A stretch of 64,000 nucleotides of DNA. Origin: Azorinus chamasolen (taxonomy: Eukaryota; Mollusca; Bivalvia; Cardiida; Solecurtidae). Under the pieces are notes generated by a model that ran no database searches, was not told where the DNA came from, and saw only the letters and a program-made list of their open reading frames with translations. The translations under genes were made by a program, and so were the position numbers. Positions 33,580 through 43,620 of the stretch are shown here, in pieces. Numbering within the stretch: the stretch's first letter is position 1; every line of letters begins with the position of its first letter. The stretch lies in assembly GCA_963576725.1 (NCBI GenBank), contig OY755238.1:29531201-29595200 (forward strand), in the 5' to 3' direction.

Positions 33580-33880
33580 GGTATATTATAATGTATGTAC
33601 AAATATGAGTCAAGCAGGAAACACCACGTACACAACAAATAGACACCGAACCGAACAGCCCCACAAGAAAGCACAGCAAATACAAAGAGACGCACAAAGA
33701 CAAAACAAACGAACAATAGGGGTGGAAGTACCGCCTTGGAAAGGCAAGTGGCAGTAGTCATTTGGGGTTTAAACCAGTTAAGAGGCACCCAACCTCACAG
33801 TTATTCCACCCATCCTAAAAGTCAGTGCAAGTAAACGTTTCCCCTCTCCGACTAATCTACAACAACCGCGATGGCAAATA
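33580..33880 (-). repeat. Dispersed repeat R, copy 2
   Basis: AGTACCGCCTTGGAAAGG, TTTGGGGTTTAAACCAGTTA and CCCAACCTCACAGTTATTCC match the copy at 44.6-45.5 kb and, inverted, 20.04-20.24 kb. It gives the empty-site sequence GGGGTTTAAACCAG for the family G insertion at 45.14 kb. Confidence 0.8.
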
Positions 33881-33979
33881 CAGTGGTAAATTGCACGTAG
33901 AACGGAATCATATTTAAGTGAAACAAACGTCTGTGTATTTAACTTGTTAAAAACATGTAAATTAACCCATTACTTCATA

Positions 33980-34170
33980 GGCTATTTTTCAGCTCAAAAT
34001 ATTGTCCGCTCAATAACTTGATGGCTATTGTGTGTGCTGTCTTCATACTTAGTAGGGTGGTCGTTCATGGCAAGTAGATGGCCCTATTGATTTTGAGGTT
34101 AGTCGGTAAAAGGTCAAGGTCACAGTGACCATCAACTCAAAAAACATTGTTCGCTTAATAACTTGATAAC
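33980..34170. repeat. Repeat with GGTCA half-sites and perfect ERE-like palindrome
   Basis: AAAGGTCAAGGTCACAGTGACC lies at 34109-34130; GGTCA-CAG-TGACC (34118-34130) is a perfect estrogen-response-element-type palindrome beside a further AGGTCA half-site. ATTGTYCGCT-AATAACTTGAT recurs on both sides (34001 and 34147). I recall this AAGGTCAAGGTCA sequence as common in mollusc genomes, so it is probably repeat-borne. Confidence 0.5.
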
Positions 34171-34489
34171 ATGAGCCCCCTCCCCCATACGTATTAACAT
34201 TGTGCATGTTTTGACAGCACGTACGTTGAGTATATAATGTTCTGACACATGAAACTCTTGTTTTTATATTGTTATAATTTTTTAATATGTATATGTTGTT
34301 AATTATTGTCTTGTTGCTCGATATTGAAATAAAATATATCTGTGCATTTTCTGCATTCACAGTATGAGACACTCGTCTGAGAAAGACAGATTTAGTGCAG
34401 TGCAAACAGTGTAGAGCCAGGACAGATAATATGTATATGATGAGATATCGGGTCAAGGTTTACCCCTTTTTCGTATAAATTCATTTTTC
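34171..34489. other. No recognisable feature
   Basis: AT-rich; no feature supported. Confidence 0.35.
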
Positions 34490-34560
34490 ACACATTTGCA
34501 AACAGAGTATACCCAGATTAGACGACTCTTAAAGTCTTCCAAACCACTGACTGGGGTTTC
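34490..34560. mobile_element. Family A 5' half
   Basis: TTTTTCACACATTTGCAAAC then AGAGTATACCCAGATTAGAC; the right arm is decayed. Confidence 0.5.
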
Positions 34561-34619
34561 ACTAAATGCCAGAGGAATGATTTGTAGGTGAATCTCTATC
34601 AGATTTGTATAAATCATTC

Positions 34620-35363
34620 CTGTCAGTTGCATAAATAGGTCAAATGAGATCTATTAATTAGGTGAGCGATACAGTGTCATCATAGCCTTCTTGTTACTAA
34701 ATGGACTCTATAATTAAACACTGATAGGTCATTCAACTTTGAAAATTCAACATTTAAAAGATTAACCCCCAATGCACACATACACACACTTCTGAAGTGG
34801 GATGTATTCAGATCATGAGATGTCCCTGTGCCCGTCTGTCTGTCTGTCCGTCCGTCACTGTCCGACCTTCCATCATACTTGTTTACATTCTGCGAAAGTT
34901 TCAACCTGAAAACGTTTGTCAGAGGTTGGATGGTTGGATGATTGATGGTCATGCGAACATACGCACAAGAGATGTTATTATTATTTTCACTCCGTAACAC
35001 TAGAGTGACAGCTTTGGTCCAGGCCTAGTCAGAGGCCATACTCTTAACTACATTGTCAAATGTAAATTGGATATTCAAAGTTCTTTGGACAACATTCTAG
35101 TTTTCATTGTCTTCTTAATTTACAAAATCATTTTTAGACAAGTGTCATGTTGAACTGCTAGATGAGAGTGGCTACACAAACACAACACTTATTAGCGAAA
35201 CGGCTCTTGCCAACTCCAGTTCAAAACACCAGACGTTGATGACGTCACCATACCTTTATATACGATGGTACAACATGAAAGTGAAATAACAAAAACACCG
35301 GAAATACCAGTTGGAACATTTATACACGATTGTGTTAATGAATAAATGGTGTTAACATTATTT
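34620..35363. other. No recognisable feature
   Basis: Contains only a short TCTGTCTGTCCGTCCGTC microsatellite at about 34836-34856. Confidence 0.4.
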
Positions 35364-35580
35364 TTCAGCGGTTAGCTGTCTTTTTCATTCTTGTTCTAGT
35401 TTTCCACCAATCAGGAACTATGTTACATTGTAATTTGCATATAACCTTCTAGTATTTTGTAGTAAACTGTGATTTCATTAGTTAATGCCTAGACGGGCAT
35501 ACAGCCTTTTTACAATGCCCTACACATGGCCAAACTCGAGGTACAAAATCCAGATACAGTCAGCTTATGTGATGAAAATC
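35364..35580 (+). repeat. Dispersed repeat U, copy 2
   Basis: Matches 27712-27930 from TTTTTCAGCGGTTAGCTGTC to CAGATACAGTCAGCTTATGT. Confidence 0.85.
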
Positions 35581-35913
35581 CCGGTGTCATTCTTACGACC
35601 TAGTAGTTATTTCAAAACACCATGCTTATGATAATTATCTACTTCGCAAGCCGAAATCCATATAATCGATCCATATTAATCTAACTACGCCAAATGTAAT
35701 GCATTCTGTTATACATATCTTTTCTATAAACTTCTCAGAGTTCAGCCAAAATGCCATTTATTACAGAATTTCAAATTTACGCTTATATATGGCATGGAAG
35801 TTTGTCGAACTTTCTGTTCTTAAAATAGACGTTAATGGGAAATTCCCCAGTAAATAAAAGTAGACGTATAAGACGATAATATTGACTGAAGTCTCCGAAA
35901 TAGGTTGGCCTAT
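35581..35913. other. No recognisable feature
   Basis: AT-rich; no feature supported. Confidence 0.4.
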
Positions 35914-35915
35914 TC

Positions 35916-36030
35916 AACCCTTTCCCTCATAATTATATACGTGTTTCACGCATCTGCAAACAGAGTGGCCCCAGATCAGACGGCTCCTATAGGAGCCGTC
36001 TGATCAGTGTCTGTTCTGTTTGCTAATGGA
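35916..36030. mobile_element. Family A element, 5' part with near-perfect core
   Basis: Begins TTCAACCCTTTCCCTCATAA, then TTTCACGCATCTGCAAACAG. The core has apex ACGGCTCCTATAGGAGCCGT and right arm ATCAGTGTCTGTTCTGTTTGC. The 3' terminus is not recognised. Confidence 0.8.
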
Positions 36031-36255
36031 ATAAGGTAGATATGTTCATTGGTCGACGCCTCTATATTTGTTTTTCCTTTCTTTTTGGGCTATGGAAGGA
36101 GAAGTTTGTGTTTTGAGAGATAAGAAATACGTACTTAAAAAGAAAATCATTTACTGCAAAAACCTGATTATAGAAGTATTATCATAGAAAGGTTCAACGA
36201 TAAAATTACAAAACTATTACAAAATTATTGAAAAAAAGAAACAGCAGGCGATCCC

Positions 36256-36483
36256 TTAGGAATAGATTGCAGCCCGAAGAAAATATTCAAAAAAGGGAAT
36301 TAGGCCTAATATAGATGTAGATCTAAAATATAAATACTTGAATATATCTGATCTAATATTGCTATTCTCTATTTTAACTAAAGTGTCCAGAAATTCTATC
36401 TGATCCAAACAATAACTAAACTCTTTCTTAATAATCGAATAAATGCTGTTTGCATGTTTCACAACATCTTCCAGTTCTTGCAT
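36256..36483 (-). pseudogene. Penelope-like reverse-transcriptase fragment
   Basis: 75 codons read MQELEDVVKHANSIYSIIKK then FSYCLDQIEFLDTLVKIENS. The pattern xIxFLDxxVKIENxxIxSD resembles the RT segment downstream of the catalytic motif in Penelope-like elements (EIxFLDTxVxxxxxxxxTDLY). The C-terminal third diverges from that pattern. Catalytic residues and the endonuclease are absent. The assignment rests on recall of the motif and is not certain. Confidence 0.35.
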
Positions 36484-36489
36484 TCATGG

Positions 36490-36634
36490 CTCAGGCAGAA
36501 GCTGTAGAATCAGATTTATATTATACTATAAGCAAACAGAGCAGATCCTGATCAGACGGCTCCTAAAGGAGCCGTCTGATCTGGATCTACTCTGTTTACA
36601 GATGCGTCCAAATGCGCTTACAGTAGGGAAAGGG
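36490..36634. mobile_element. Family A element with near-perfect core
   Basis: GGCAGAAGCTGTAGAATCAG, then AAGCAAACAGAGCAGATCCT, apex ACGGCTCCTAAAGGAGCCGT, and end GTAGGGAAAGGG-TTAA (36635-36638). The left end is missing. Confidence 0.8.
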
Positions 36635-36927
36635 TTAAGTTTCGTAACTGTTCGACATATGTTGGTAATGCTTTGTTATACGGTTACAACTAATATTATA
36701 CGTATTGAAGTATTGACAGGTGTTATAGGTTATGGCTATTTCAAATACTTCCTATAACATGCCCGAAAGAGACTATCACTTTCATGGAGTCAATGGTTAA
36801 ACAGTAATTCAAGGGAAGTAAGTCTGTCTTTCCTTGCGCGAATAGAATCACTTATTTATCTCTTTTGCATTAGATGCAGTATCTCTTTGTCTTACTTTCC
36901 AATACAAGTAGTTTCAACTCGCGCATA

Positions 36928-37129
36928 CAGTAAAACCTCTTAATAACGGACACAAATTACATCAAGTATTTTTGTTAAAGGCAAGTTGTTGCTTAACGCA
37001 AGGTGAAAGTAAAACAGAACGCTCCTATAGGAGCGTTCTGTTTTACTTTCACCTTGCTTTAAGCAGCCAACTGCCCTAAATATCAACAAATTAACAAATT
37101 TTAGTGGCCGTTATAGAGAGGTTTAACTG
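36928..37129. mobile_element. Family D3 element, full length
   Basis: CAGTAAAACCTCTTAATAAC and TTATAGAGAGGTTTAACTG with TA on both sides (36926-36927, 37130-37131). The central palindrome is nearly perfect over about 45 bp per arm, with apex AACGCTCCTATAGGAGCGTT. 202 bp, non-coding. Confidence 0.9.
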
Positions 37130-37172
37130 TATAGAGTTAAAAATACAAAACATATTCAACACTTCTGTGTAA

Positions 37173-37421
37173 CCCGTTCCCTCATATAAACGCATTTTCA
37201 CGCATTTGCAAACAGAGAAGACCCCGATCAGACGGCTCCTTAGTCATATTGGAGCCATCTGATCAAGGTCTGCTCTGTTTGATAGTGGAATTTGAAAGAT
37301 CTGTTTCTTTTCTTTCTAAAATGGCTACAATGTTTCCCATTCCATATTTCATGATAACTATTTTGTCCATGTATATTCAGAAGGTAATGACACTGGGAAT
37401 AAATGTAGAACAGGGAAAGGT
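37173..37421 (+). mobile_element. Family A element, first subtype
   Basis: CCCGTTCCCTCATATAAACG, TTTTCACGCATTTGCAAACA, core 37205-37282 with a stretched apex (CTCCTTAGTCATATTGGAG), ATGGCTACAATGTTTCCC, and end CAGGGAAAGG-TTTAA (TTAA 37422-37425). Confidence 0.8.
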
Positions 37422-37480
37422 TTAAACCTTTATTCAATGAATATTAATGTAAGACAAAATGATATGAATACTGAATAGTA

Positions 37481-37843
37481 CAGTGCTCCCTCTCTACAAC
37501 GACACCCTTTGGGATACAAAGATTGTATGTGCTGTTTAGAGGGAGTTGTTATAGGGAGGGAAAAATCAAACATAATTAGCGTGTTTGCAGATCCCTAGAT
37601 AAGGTGTATTTGGAGAACTAAAACCGACATGCCTCTATCGCACCCTATGTTGTGACCACTCTTTAGAATCGTCACAAAGTGACGATTCTAAAGAGTGGTC
37701 ACAACATAGGGTTTGATGGAGGCATAAAGAAAATACGATGTAAAAAAGTTGATTCTGGAGCCATGTTGTTTTGGAAACAGTGACATGCGTCGTTGTAAGG
37801 AGAGAATCGTTATTTAGAGGGCCGTTATAGGGAGGGAGCACTG
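37481..37843. mobile_element. Family E element, full length with TIRs
   Basis: CAGTGCTCCCTCTCTACAAC and TTATAGGGAGGGAGCACTG are inverted ends flanked by TA (37479-37480, 37844-37845). A 40-bp-arm palindrome inside (TGTGACCACTCTTTAGAATC, apex CGTCACAAAGTGACG) matches the stand-alone E hairpins. 363 bp; pogo/Tc1-type by ends. Confidence 0.85.
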
Positions 37844-37859
37844 TAATATTTTATATAAT

Positions 37860-38030
37860 GCCAAAGGTAAACAGGACGTTTTGGCCATGACAGTATTTAT
37901 GTTATTTCATGACAAAATGAGCAAACCCTGATCAGACGGCTCCTATAGGAGCCGTCTGATCCGGGTCTATACTGTTTGCAAATGTGTTTTAAAGGCGTAG
38001 TTATGGAGCAAACAGTAACTCTAGAATATC
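37860..38030. mobile_element. Family A element
   Basis: GGACGTTTTGGCCATGACAG on the left; core 37914-37981 with apex ACGGCTCCTATAGGAGCCGT and right arm CGGGTCTATACTGTTTGC; right GCGTAGTTATGGAGCAAAC. Confidence 0.75.
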
Positions 38031-38329
38031 CAGCTAATGAATATTTAATTAGACTGTAAAACGGATATTTTACAACGAATATTCTAGCAATGAGTATCTG
38101 GTGTAACATAAAATTAGTTTATCCCCATGCTTGCTGAAACACATTCTCGTAAAACTGCAATAAAAACAATGTTTCTTTGATTCATTAAACGTAATCCCAC
38201 TGTGAAAAAAACCCAATATTCTCTCAAATTTGAATGTAGATCTAATGTAATGTTCTCGGCTATGGATTTAATCAAGCGTTTGAGAAAATATTGACAGAAC
38301 ATATTGGGTCTTGGGCCCAAGCTTATTAA

Positions 38330-38395
38330 ACTTCTGAGTCTGAGATCATTCTCAATTCTCTCTGATTGGTCAGATGCTTGAGAATGATCTCAGCC
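38330..38395. mobile_element. Family H-like hairpin, inner stem only
   Basis: CTGAGATCATTCTCAA pairs with TTGAGAATGATCTCAG around CTGATTGGTCAGAT. This matches the inner stem of family H (TGATTGGTCAGATTTGAG). Confidence 0.6.
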
Positions 38396-38445
38396 TTAAG
38401 CAAAAAGTTGTATAACCTCGGGGGTTGATGAAACCGAATCTAAAA

Positions 38446-38512
38446 ACATATTGGATCCTAATGAGATGCTGAGGCACTCGTCGCCCAATCTAGAACCAAA
38501 CTCTTTGTAAAT
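38446..38512. mobile_element. Family B core, degraded
   Basis: ATATTGGATCCTAATGAGAT, apex GAGGCACTC, right arm TAGAACCAAACTCTTTG. Confidence 0.5.
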
Positions 38513-38513
38513 A

Positions 38514-38717
38514 CAGTTACACCTCGATTATTCGAATTTTCGTTATAAACGAATTTAGACCCTTTTAGGCAGGTGGCTGCATAATGCATGATGAAAGTCA
38601 TGCAGAAAGCTCCTACAGGAGCTTTCTGCATGACTTTCACCATGCATTAAACTGCCACCTGTCTTAAAGATCGATAATAATACGTATTTTAGTGTTCGGA
38701 TAATCGAGGTTTTACTG
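38514..38717. mobile_element. Family D2 element, full length, Tigger-like ends
   Basis: CAGTTACACCTCGATTATTC and GGATAATCGAGGTTTTACTG are inverted ends with TA duplications (38512-38513, 38718-38719). The ends closely resemble pogo/Tigger terminal repeats. Near-perfect central palindrome with apex AAGCTCCTACAGGAGCTT. 204 bp. Confidence 0.9.
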
Positions 38718-38843
38718 TATAAATGATGTGACGGATAGCAAGGTAGGGGCTTACATGTAGTCTAATCAATTGCTTATACTGCAGCTAAAAAAATTAAAGT
38801 GCACTAAATGGTAACATTATCTGCTAACATGCTAGTTTATTAA

Positions 38844-39062
38844 CCCATTCCTACATAGGCTATTTTTAAACTCATTCTCTTTAACGATGTACAAAAAGGG
38901 GAGCATTTATTAGATAAAATATTTTTGTTAGATTTGTGTAGTTTTGAAACTGTTGTGAAAAATAGAGCATTTGCCCCTATGGAGCAAATGCTCAATTTAT
39001 CACAATATTTTCAGAAACTGACTTTTACAGAGACGTAAAAAGCGTAACTAGGAGAAAATGGG
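38844..39062 (+). mobile_element. Family C element, full length
   Basis: TTAA at 38840-38843; starts CCCATTCCTACATAGGC. Core 38945-39013 has apex TTTGCCCCTATGGAGCAAA. Ends GGAGAAAATGGG-TTAT, the right target being mutated. Confidence 0.8.
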
Positions 39063-39085
39063 TTATGGTATCCGTAAGCAAAATA

Positions 39086-39290
39086 CAGTAAAACCCCGCT
39101 AATGCGACCACCTAAAAGAGGTATAAATCTGGGTGCTAGATGCAGGTGGTAGCTTAATGCAGGACAAAAGTAATGCAGAAAGCTCCTAGAGGAGCATTCT
39201 GCATTACTTTTGCCCTGCATTAAGCAACCACCTGCTTATAAAGACATATATGTTTATTCATTAAGTGGTCGCGTTAGAGGGGTTTTACTG
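39086..39290. mobile_element. Family D1 element, full length
   Basis: CAGTAAAACCCCGCTAATGC and GCGTTAGAGGGGTTTTACTG with TA on both sides (39084-39085, 39291-39292). Long palindrome GTGGTAGCTTAATGCAGGAC ... with apex AAGCTCCTAGAGGAGCATT. 205 bp. Confidence 0.9.
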
Positions 39291-39477
39291 TACAAATATG
39301 AAATTGATAGAGGACTGTTATATAGTTTCAAATGTACACGGTGAATATCGAATTCGATGCACACACCGAAAACGACATGATATGGTTGCATTTGGAATTA
39401 CAATAAATCCTCTCTCAAAATTGAAAATAAAATAAAATCTCTTTAAATCGACGAAATAAAAGAAGCTCTTGTGTGTG

Positions 39478-39600
39478 TCTTAAGGTCAGGCTGGTTGCTG
39501 AATGTAGGATGAAATTTAGGCAGAAGAAATGCTCGCACGGGGACGTTTTTGTATTACCTCTGTCCTGCATTAAGCAACTATTTGCTTTTAAAGACACCTA
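39478..39600. mobile_element. Family D1 core, degraded
   Basis: CAGGCTGGTTGCTGAATGTA and CTGTCCTGCATTAAGCAACT; apex replaced by GAAATGCTCGCACGGGG. Confidence 0.5.
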
Positions 39601-39655
39601 TTTCTGATCATAGCATGGTGGTGTCACATCACCTGCCTGTCCACTGTCTGATTTG

Positions 39656-39808
39656 TACTGCAGTATCAATGCCTGTGTTTATAATAAGTGGCAGCTAAAT
39701 GCGGGATGAACGTCATGCGTAACTTCCACCCGTACTGAGCAGCCACTTGCCTAAAAGGATCTAAAATATTCTTTACTAAATGTCCTGTTAGAGAGGACTT
39801 TCTGTAAA
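39656..39808. mobile_element. Family D2-like element, degraded and shortened
   Basis: TACTGCAGTATCAATGCC on the left, GTGGCAGCTAAATGCGGGAT / GAGCAGCCACTTGCCT arms with a collapsed apex, and GTTAGAGAGGACTTTCTGTA on the right. Confidence 0.5.
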
Positions 39809-40099
39809 TGTTTCGTGCAGTTTGGCTCTCAGTCGTATGGGGTTTGCTTAAATCTTTAAGAAATAAAAGGATCCAACGTTCTTTATACAATAATTAAAAG
39901 TCGATATTTTTGTGAACAGTGGCCTGAGTAATCAACCAGAAATTGTCAAAATAATCCGATTGCTTCTGTGCCAACACAATACAGACATGAATCTGTCTGA
40001 AACGTTATCTATTTTTATGTTTCAATTATAAAAACCCTCTCTAGAAGTGTCCGGTTAATTTTGAAAACAAACAAACACAAAAAACCCAACATCTTTTTA
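39809..40099. other. No recognisable feature
   Basis: AT-rich; no feature supported. Confidence 0.35.
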
Positions 40100-40590
40100 A
40101 TTAAACGCCATGTTTTTATAAAGATTTATAAATACTTGAATAGCTCTAATCTAATATTTCGACAAATAAGGCTTTTTTCAATGATTATGCCTTTTGACAG
40201 ACAGTGTTTATTTACACAAACTCTTATACGTACAATTTCAAAGTGAAATAGTATATCATTGTTTAAGGTACAGTCCATTCGATATAACTGCATAAAATAC
40301 CTAAAATTACCATTAGAGTTTGATTGCATGCATGTACACCATGATCATATCTGATTTGGGTCTACACCGTTTGCACATAACAGTTAATTCATTTCCCCAT
40401 TCAATCTGAATTGTTTTAAACATTATCATGTTTTCATATAACAGTTAACTCATTTCCACCTTCAATCTGTAATTTTATGTTATGTGCAAACATGATAATC
40501 TTTGAAAAAGGCCCTTAGTGGTCGAAATATTAGATCAGAGCTATTCAAGTATTTATGTATCATATTCATTCCCTTTTTAGAATATTTTCT
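40100..40590. repeat. Inverted copies of a Penelope-like terminal segment
   Basis: AAATACTTGAATAGCTCTAA (about 40131) and its inverse TTAGATCAGAGCTATTCAAG (about 40534) form arms about 360 bp apart. The + copy reads GAAAAAGGCCCTTAGTGGTC-GAAATATTA, resembling the GAAGAAGGCC..GGCCGAAA sequence common in Penelope-like and related retroelements. The same AAATACTTGAATA block occurs beside the RT-like fragment at 36.3 kb. Two diverged AACAGTTAA.TCATTTCC blocks lie between. A family A half-core sits at 40341-40380. Confidence 0.45.
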
Positions 40591-40654
40591 TCATGTAATG
40601 ATTTACATTTGTACATCGATATTTATTAGGTGAAGAGTAAATTGTTTTAAATAA

Positions 40655-40726
40655 ATAATTATAGATAGATAGATGGATATATAGATAGATAGTTAGATTG
40701 ATAGATAGATAGATAGATAGATAGAT

Positions 40727-40797
<71 letters not shown>

Positions 40798-41125
40798 TAT
40801 AGATAGATAGATAGATAGATAAGACAGATAGATAAGACAGATAGATAGGTAGATAAGACAGATAGATAGACAGATAGATAGATAGATAGATTAGACAGAT
40901 AGATATATAGTAGATAGACAGATAGATAGATAGATAGATAAGACAAATATGTAGATAGATAAATAGATGGATATATAGATAGATGGATAGATAGATATAT
41001 AGATAAATAGATAGATAGATATCTATAGATAGATAGATAGATATATATCTATAGATAGATAGAAAGATAAATAGATAGATAGATAGAAAGATAAATAGAT
41101 AGACAGATAGAAAGACAGATGTATC
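40655..41125. repeat. (TAGA)n tetranucleotide array
   Basis: About 470 bp of ATAG/GATA units with interruptions such as AAGACAGATA. The minus-strand SIYLSIYL ORFs are artefacts. Confidence 0.97.
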
Positions 41126-41421
41126 AAAATGCGCTTACGTAAGGGAAAGGGTAAACGTCGTACATGTAAATGATATATACAATTATAACGAACATATGAG
41201 AACATTACGTGGTGTTTTTTTACGCTTCCATATTCTTGTTATTCTTGATATCAAGTAATAAAATGTAATAATGGGTCATAAAACACCAAATAAATGGAAT
41301 ATATTCATTTCATAGCAAAAAACAATCAACACGTAGCAAACGGAATATGATATTTACGCAAAATCATAAACTTACACACTTGGGATGAAAAAACAACAAC
41401 AACAACAACGTTCATCTCTAC
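41126..41421. other. No recognisable feature
   Basis: A trace of a family A 3' end (AAATGCGCTTACGTAAGGGA) at about 41130; a short (AAC)n at 41394-41409. Confidence 0.35.
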
Positions 41422-41425
41422 TTAA

Positions 41426-41666
41426 CCCTTCGCTTGTTTTCATGTCAATATACCTACCTGCAAATAGTGAAGACCCAGATGAGACAGCTCCTGCAGGAGC
41501 TGTCTCATCAGGGTCTGCACTATTTACAAATTAATTGTGCAACCAGTGCACTCCACAGCAGTGATTGCACAGCGAAATACTTGTACACAGTGAAGATATA
41601 TGTATTTATACAACAGGGCATGGGTAAAGAAGGAGAAATGCATGTTAAAATTCAGCAAGAGAAGGG
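41426..41666 (+). mobile_element. Family F element, full length
   Basis: TTAA at 41422-41425 and 41667-41670. Starts CCCTTCGCTTGTTTTCATG. Perfect palindrome with AGATGAGACAGCTCCTGCAG apex region, followed by the family's GTGCAACCAGTGCACTCCAC block. Ends AGAGAAGGG. It supplies the empty site ATACC-TA-CCTGC for the 2.0-kb insertion at 24.9 kb. Confidence 0.9.
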
Positions 41667-41670
41667 TTAA

Positions 41671-41868
41671 CTCTTTCATTTGCAAACAGGGTAGACGCAG
41701 GTCTGAGCGTAGAATAAGATCAGATGGCTCATAGAGGAGCCCTCTGATCAGGGTCTGCGCTGTCTGTCATTCGAATTCCTGTCCCGAAGGCTAACCTTCC
41801 ATACTGTATGAATTATACCAATAAGCATAACGGTCTATTCAACTCTCTTAATTCAGCGTTGGAACGGG
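41671..41868. mobile_element. Family A element abutting family F at a shared TTAA
   Basis: CTCTTTCATTTGCAAACAGG follows TTAA 41667-41670 directly, so that site is the right target of F and the left target of this element. The core is imperfect (CAGATGGCTCATAGAGGAGC). It ends TTGGAACGGG-TTAA (41869-41872). Confidence 0.65.
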
Positions 41869-42104
41869 TTAATGGCGATGGATTATATTGTTCTGATGTT
41901 ACAAGTATATTATGTATTTGAATTTTTTTTCATTCCTCTTCGGAGATTTGAGAAGCCCGTTATACAATTGTGATTTCTATCATCGGTTCGCAATATGTTT
42001 GATTAAAACTCGGGTCAAAAAGGTATTTGAATTTTATACTCAAAACAAAAGCAACGCCAAGGTCATTTAATCATTCTGAATTTCATTTTTTTCTAAAGAG
42101 GAGC

Positions 42105-42215
42105 GTGCATGCGCGAGGGCATGCGCTTGTGTGTGCGTGTGCGTGCGTGCGTATGTGCGTACGTGCGTGCGCGTTTGTGTGTGCTTGCGTGTGTGTGTGT
42201 GTGTGTGCGTCTATG
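42105..42215. repeat. (GT/GC)n low-complexity tract
   Basis: GTGCGTGCGTGCGTATGTGC-type units. Confidence 0.9.
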
Positions 42216-42611
42216 CTTAAGTGCAAAGTGCGAAGTGTTTGCAAGAGCACGAGTGATTTAGGCCCACAAGTATTTAAATTATATGGAAACGATATCGTCT
42301 ATTTGAGATAAATGTCACAATTTGACATTGTGATAAGTTGATATTGTACCATACCATGCCACAGTATGACAGACAAAGAACCATTTACCGTTTGAAGTAT
42401 GCATCTACTAATGACAAGTGCTAGCAAGGGAGCTGTTACTTCCATTGTAACAAATTTGGTATTTCAAAGCTGAGGAGCCGAATTCGCCCCATACAAAGCT
42501 AACCAAACATGCTCCGCATTATTATAATATGCGCGTAGCATTTAAGTTACATTGCCAGCACAAATAATGGCAGACCTTATTGGTGAGCACTTTGACTACC
42601 AGGCAAATCTG
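42216..42611. other. No recognisable feature
   Basis: No feature supported. Confidence 0.4.
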
Positions 42612-42615
42612 TTAA

Positions 42616-42845
42616 GACTTTCCTTGTTCTATATTTATTACAAATTTCAATACCTAAGGACAAACAGTTATATTAATATTAGAAATGTGGAATAGTGTAA
42701 CCATTATAGAAACTAAGGAAACATATCTATCAATTCCCAGTAGCAAGCAGAGCAAACCTAAATCAAACGGCTCCTACAGGAACCGTCTGATCTGGGACTA
42801 CTCTGTTTGCAAATGCGTAAAAATGCGTTTATAGGAAGGAAAGGG
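42616..42845 (+). mobile_element. Family A element, second subtype, full length
   Basis: TTAA at 42612-42615 and 42846-42849. GACTTTCCTTGTTCTATAT, TTTCAATACCTAAGG, core with apex ACGGCTCCTACAGGAACCGT, end TTTATAGGAAGGAAAGGG. Confidence 0.85.
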
Positions 42846-42930
42846 TTAAGGTAACCAACAAGGCGTAGATTACACGATGAACACATTGTCTTACTTAACC
42901 AAAATCATGTCGATCACGACCCAGCCTTAA

Positions 42931-42999
42931 TTTGCAAACAGTTTGCATCCAGATGAGACGCCGAGTACCTCGGCCTCTCATCAGTATGCATGCTGTTTA
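42931..42999. mobile_element. Family B core
   Basis: TGCAAACAGTTTGCATCCAG, apex CGCCGAGTACCTCGGC, right arm ATCAGTATGCATGCTGTTT. ATCC has become GCAT on both arms in part, so mutations are partly compensated. Confidence 0.7.
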
Positions 43000-43067
43000 A
43001 AGCCCGGTCCGTAGCTTTTCAAAAGCTTGGTCGAATCGGTAGTTGTCAAAGTATCAACTCAAATCAG

Positions 43068-43243
43068 GGTCCATGCTTATAAAGCTTTTTAGTTGAGTCT
43101 GAGTTTGTTCTCAAGCTTTTGATTGGTCAAATTTGAGTTCTCAAGCTTTTGATTGGTCAGATTTGAGCCAAGGGCTCAAATCTGACCAATCAAAAACTTG
43201 AGAACGATCTCAGACTCAACTACAATTTTTATAAGCATGGACC
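43068..43243. mobile_element. Family H element with 3-bp CAG target duplication
   Basis: Ends GGTCCATGCTTATAAAG and TTTATAAGCATGGACC; CAG precedes (43065-43067) and follows (43244-43246). The long hairpin carries CTTTTGATTGGTCAGATTTG with its complement, and one arm has a 36-bp tandem repeat. A 3-bp CWG duplication and an inverted hairpin body fit PIF/Harbinger-type elements. Confidence 0.8.
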
Positions 43244-43510
43244 CAGACTTTTAGCAGGCCACATTTTTCTGCAGGATGAGGGATACTAGAACATGCCTGT
43301 GTATTCGTTATGTACCCATCGGGCATCGTTATTGCTTAATAAGTACTATGTGTTCCTTACTTAACATTTGGGCCCGCAGTACACATCTCTGATCAGTTCA
43401 AGGTATTGCATAGTTCCGATAAATTTCAGAATTTTGGAAGCCGTTGACCGAGTGCAGTGGCAGACAGCTATGGTCCAGCCGAGACGTCGAGTCACTCTGG
43501 ATCCAAATTA

Positions 43511-43620
43511 CAGTAAAACCCCGCCAATGCGACCACCTAAAAGAGGTATAATTAGGGGTGCTAGATGCAGGTGGTAGCTTAATGCAGGACAACAGTAATG
43601 CAGAAAGCTCCGAGAGGAGA
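43511..43620. mobile_element. Family D1 5' half, broken at the palindrome apex
   Basis: TA-CAGTAAAACCCCGCCAATGC through GGTGGTAGCTTAATGCAGGA to GAAAGCTCCGAGAGGAG, then unrelated sequence. The break lies at the hairpin apex, as expected for hairpin-induced breakage. Confidence 0.75.

Noticed and set aside
36928..37129. Rho-independent terminators at the many hairpins
   Set aside because: The context is eukaryotic, the stems are far too long and lack consistent U-tracts; they are transposon cores.
41426..41670. 78-codon ORF beginning in family F, with close relatives at 26.9, 53.8 and 61.6 kb
   Set aside because: The ORF is conserved only because the F element is repeated. It runs through the palindrome and there is no sign of selection for the frame.
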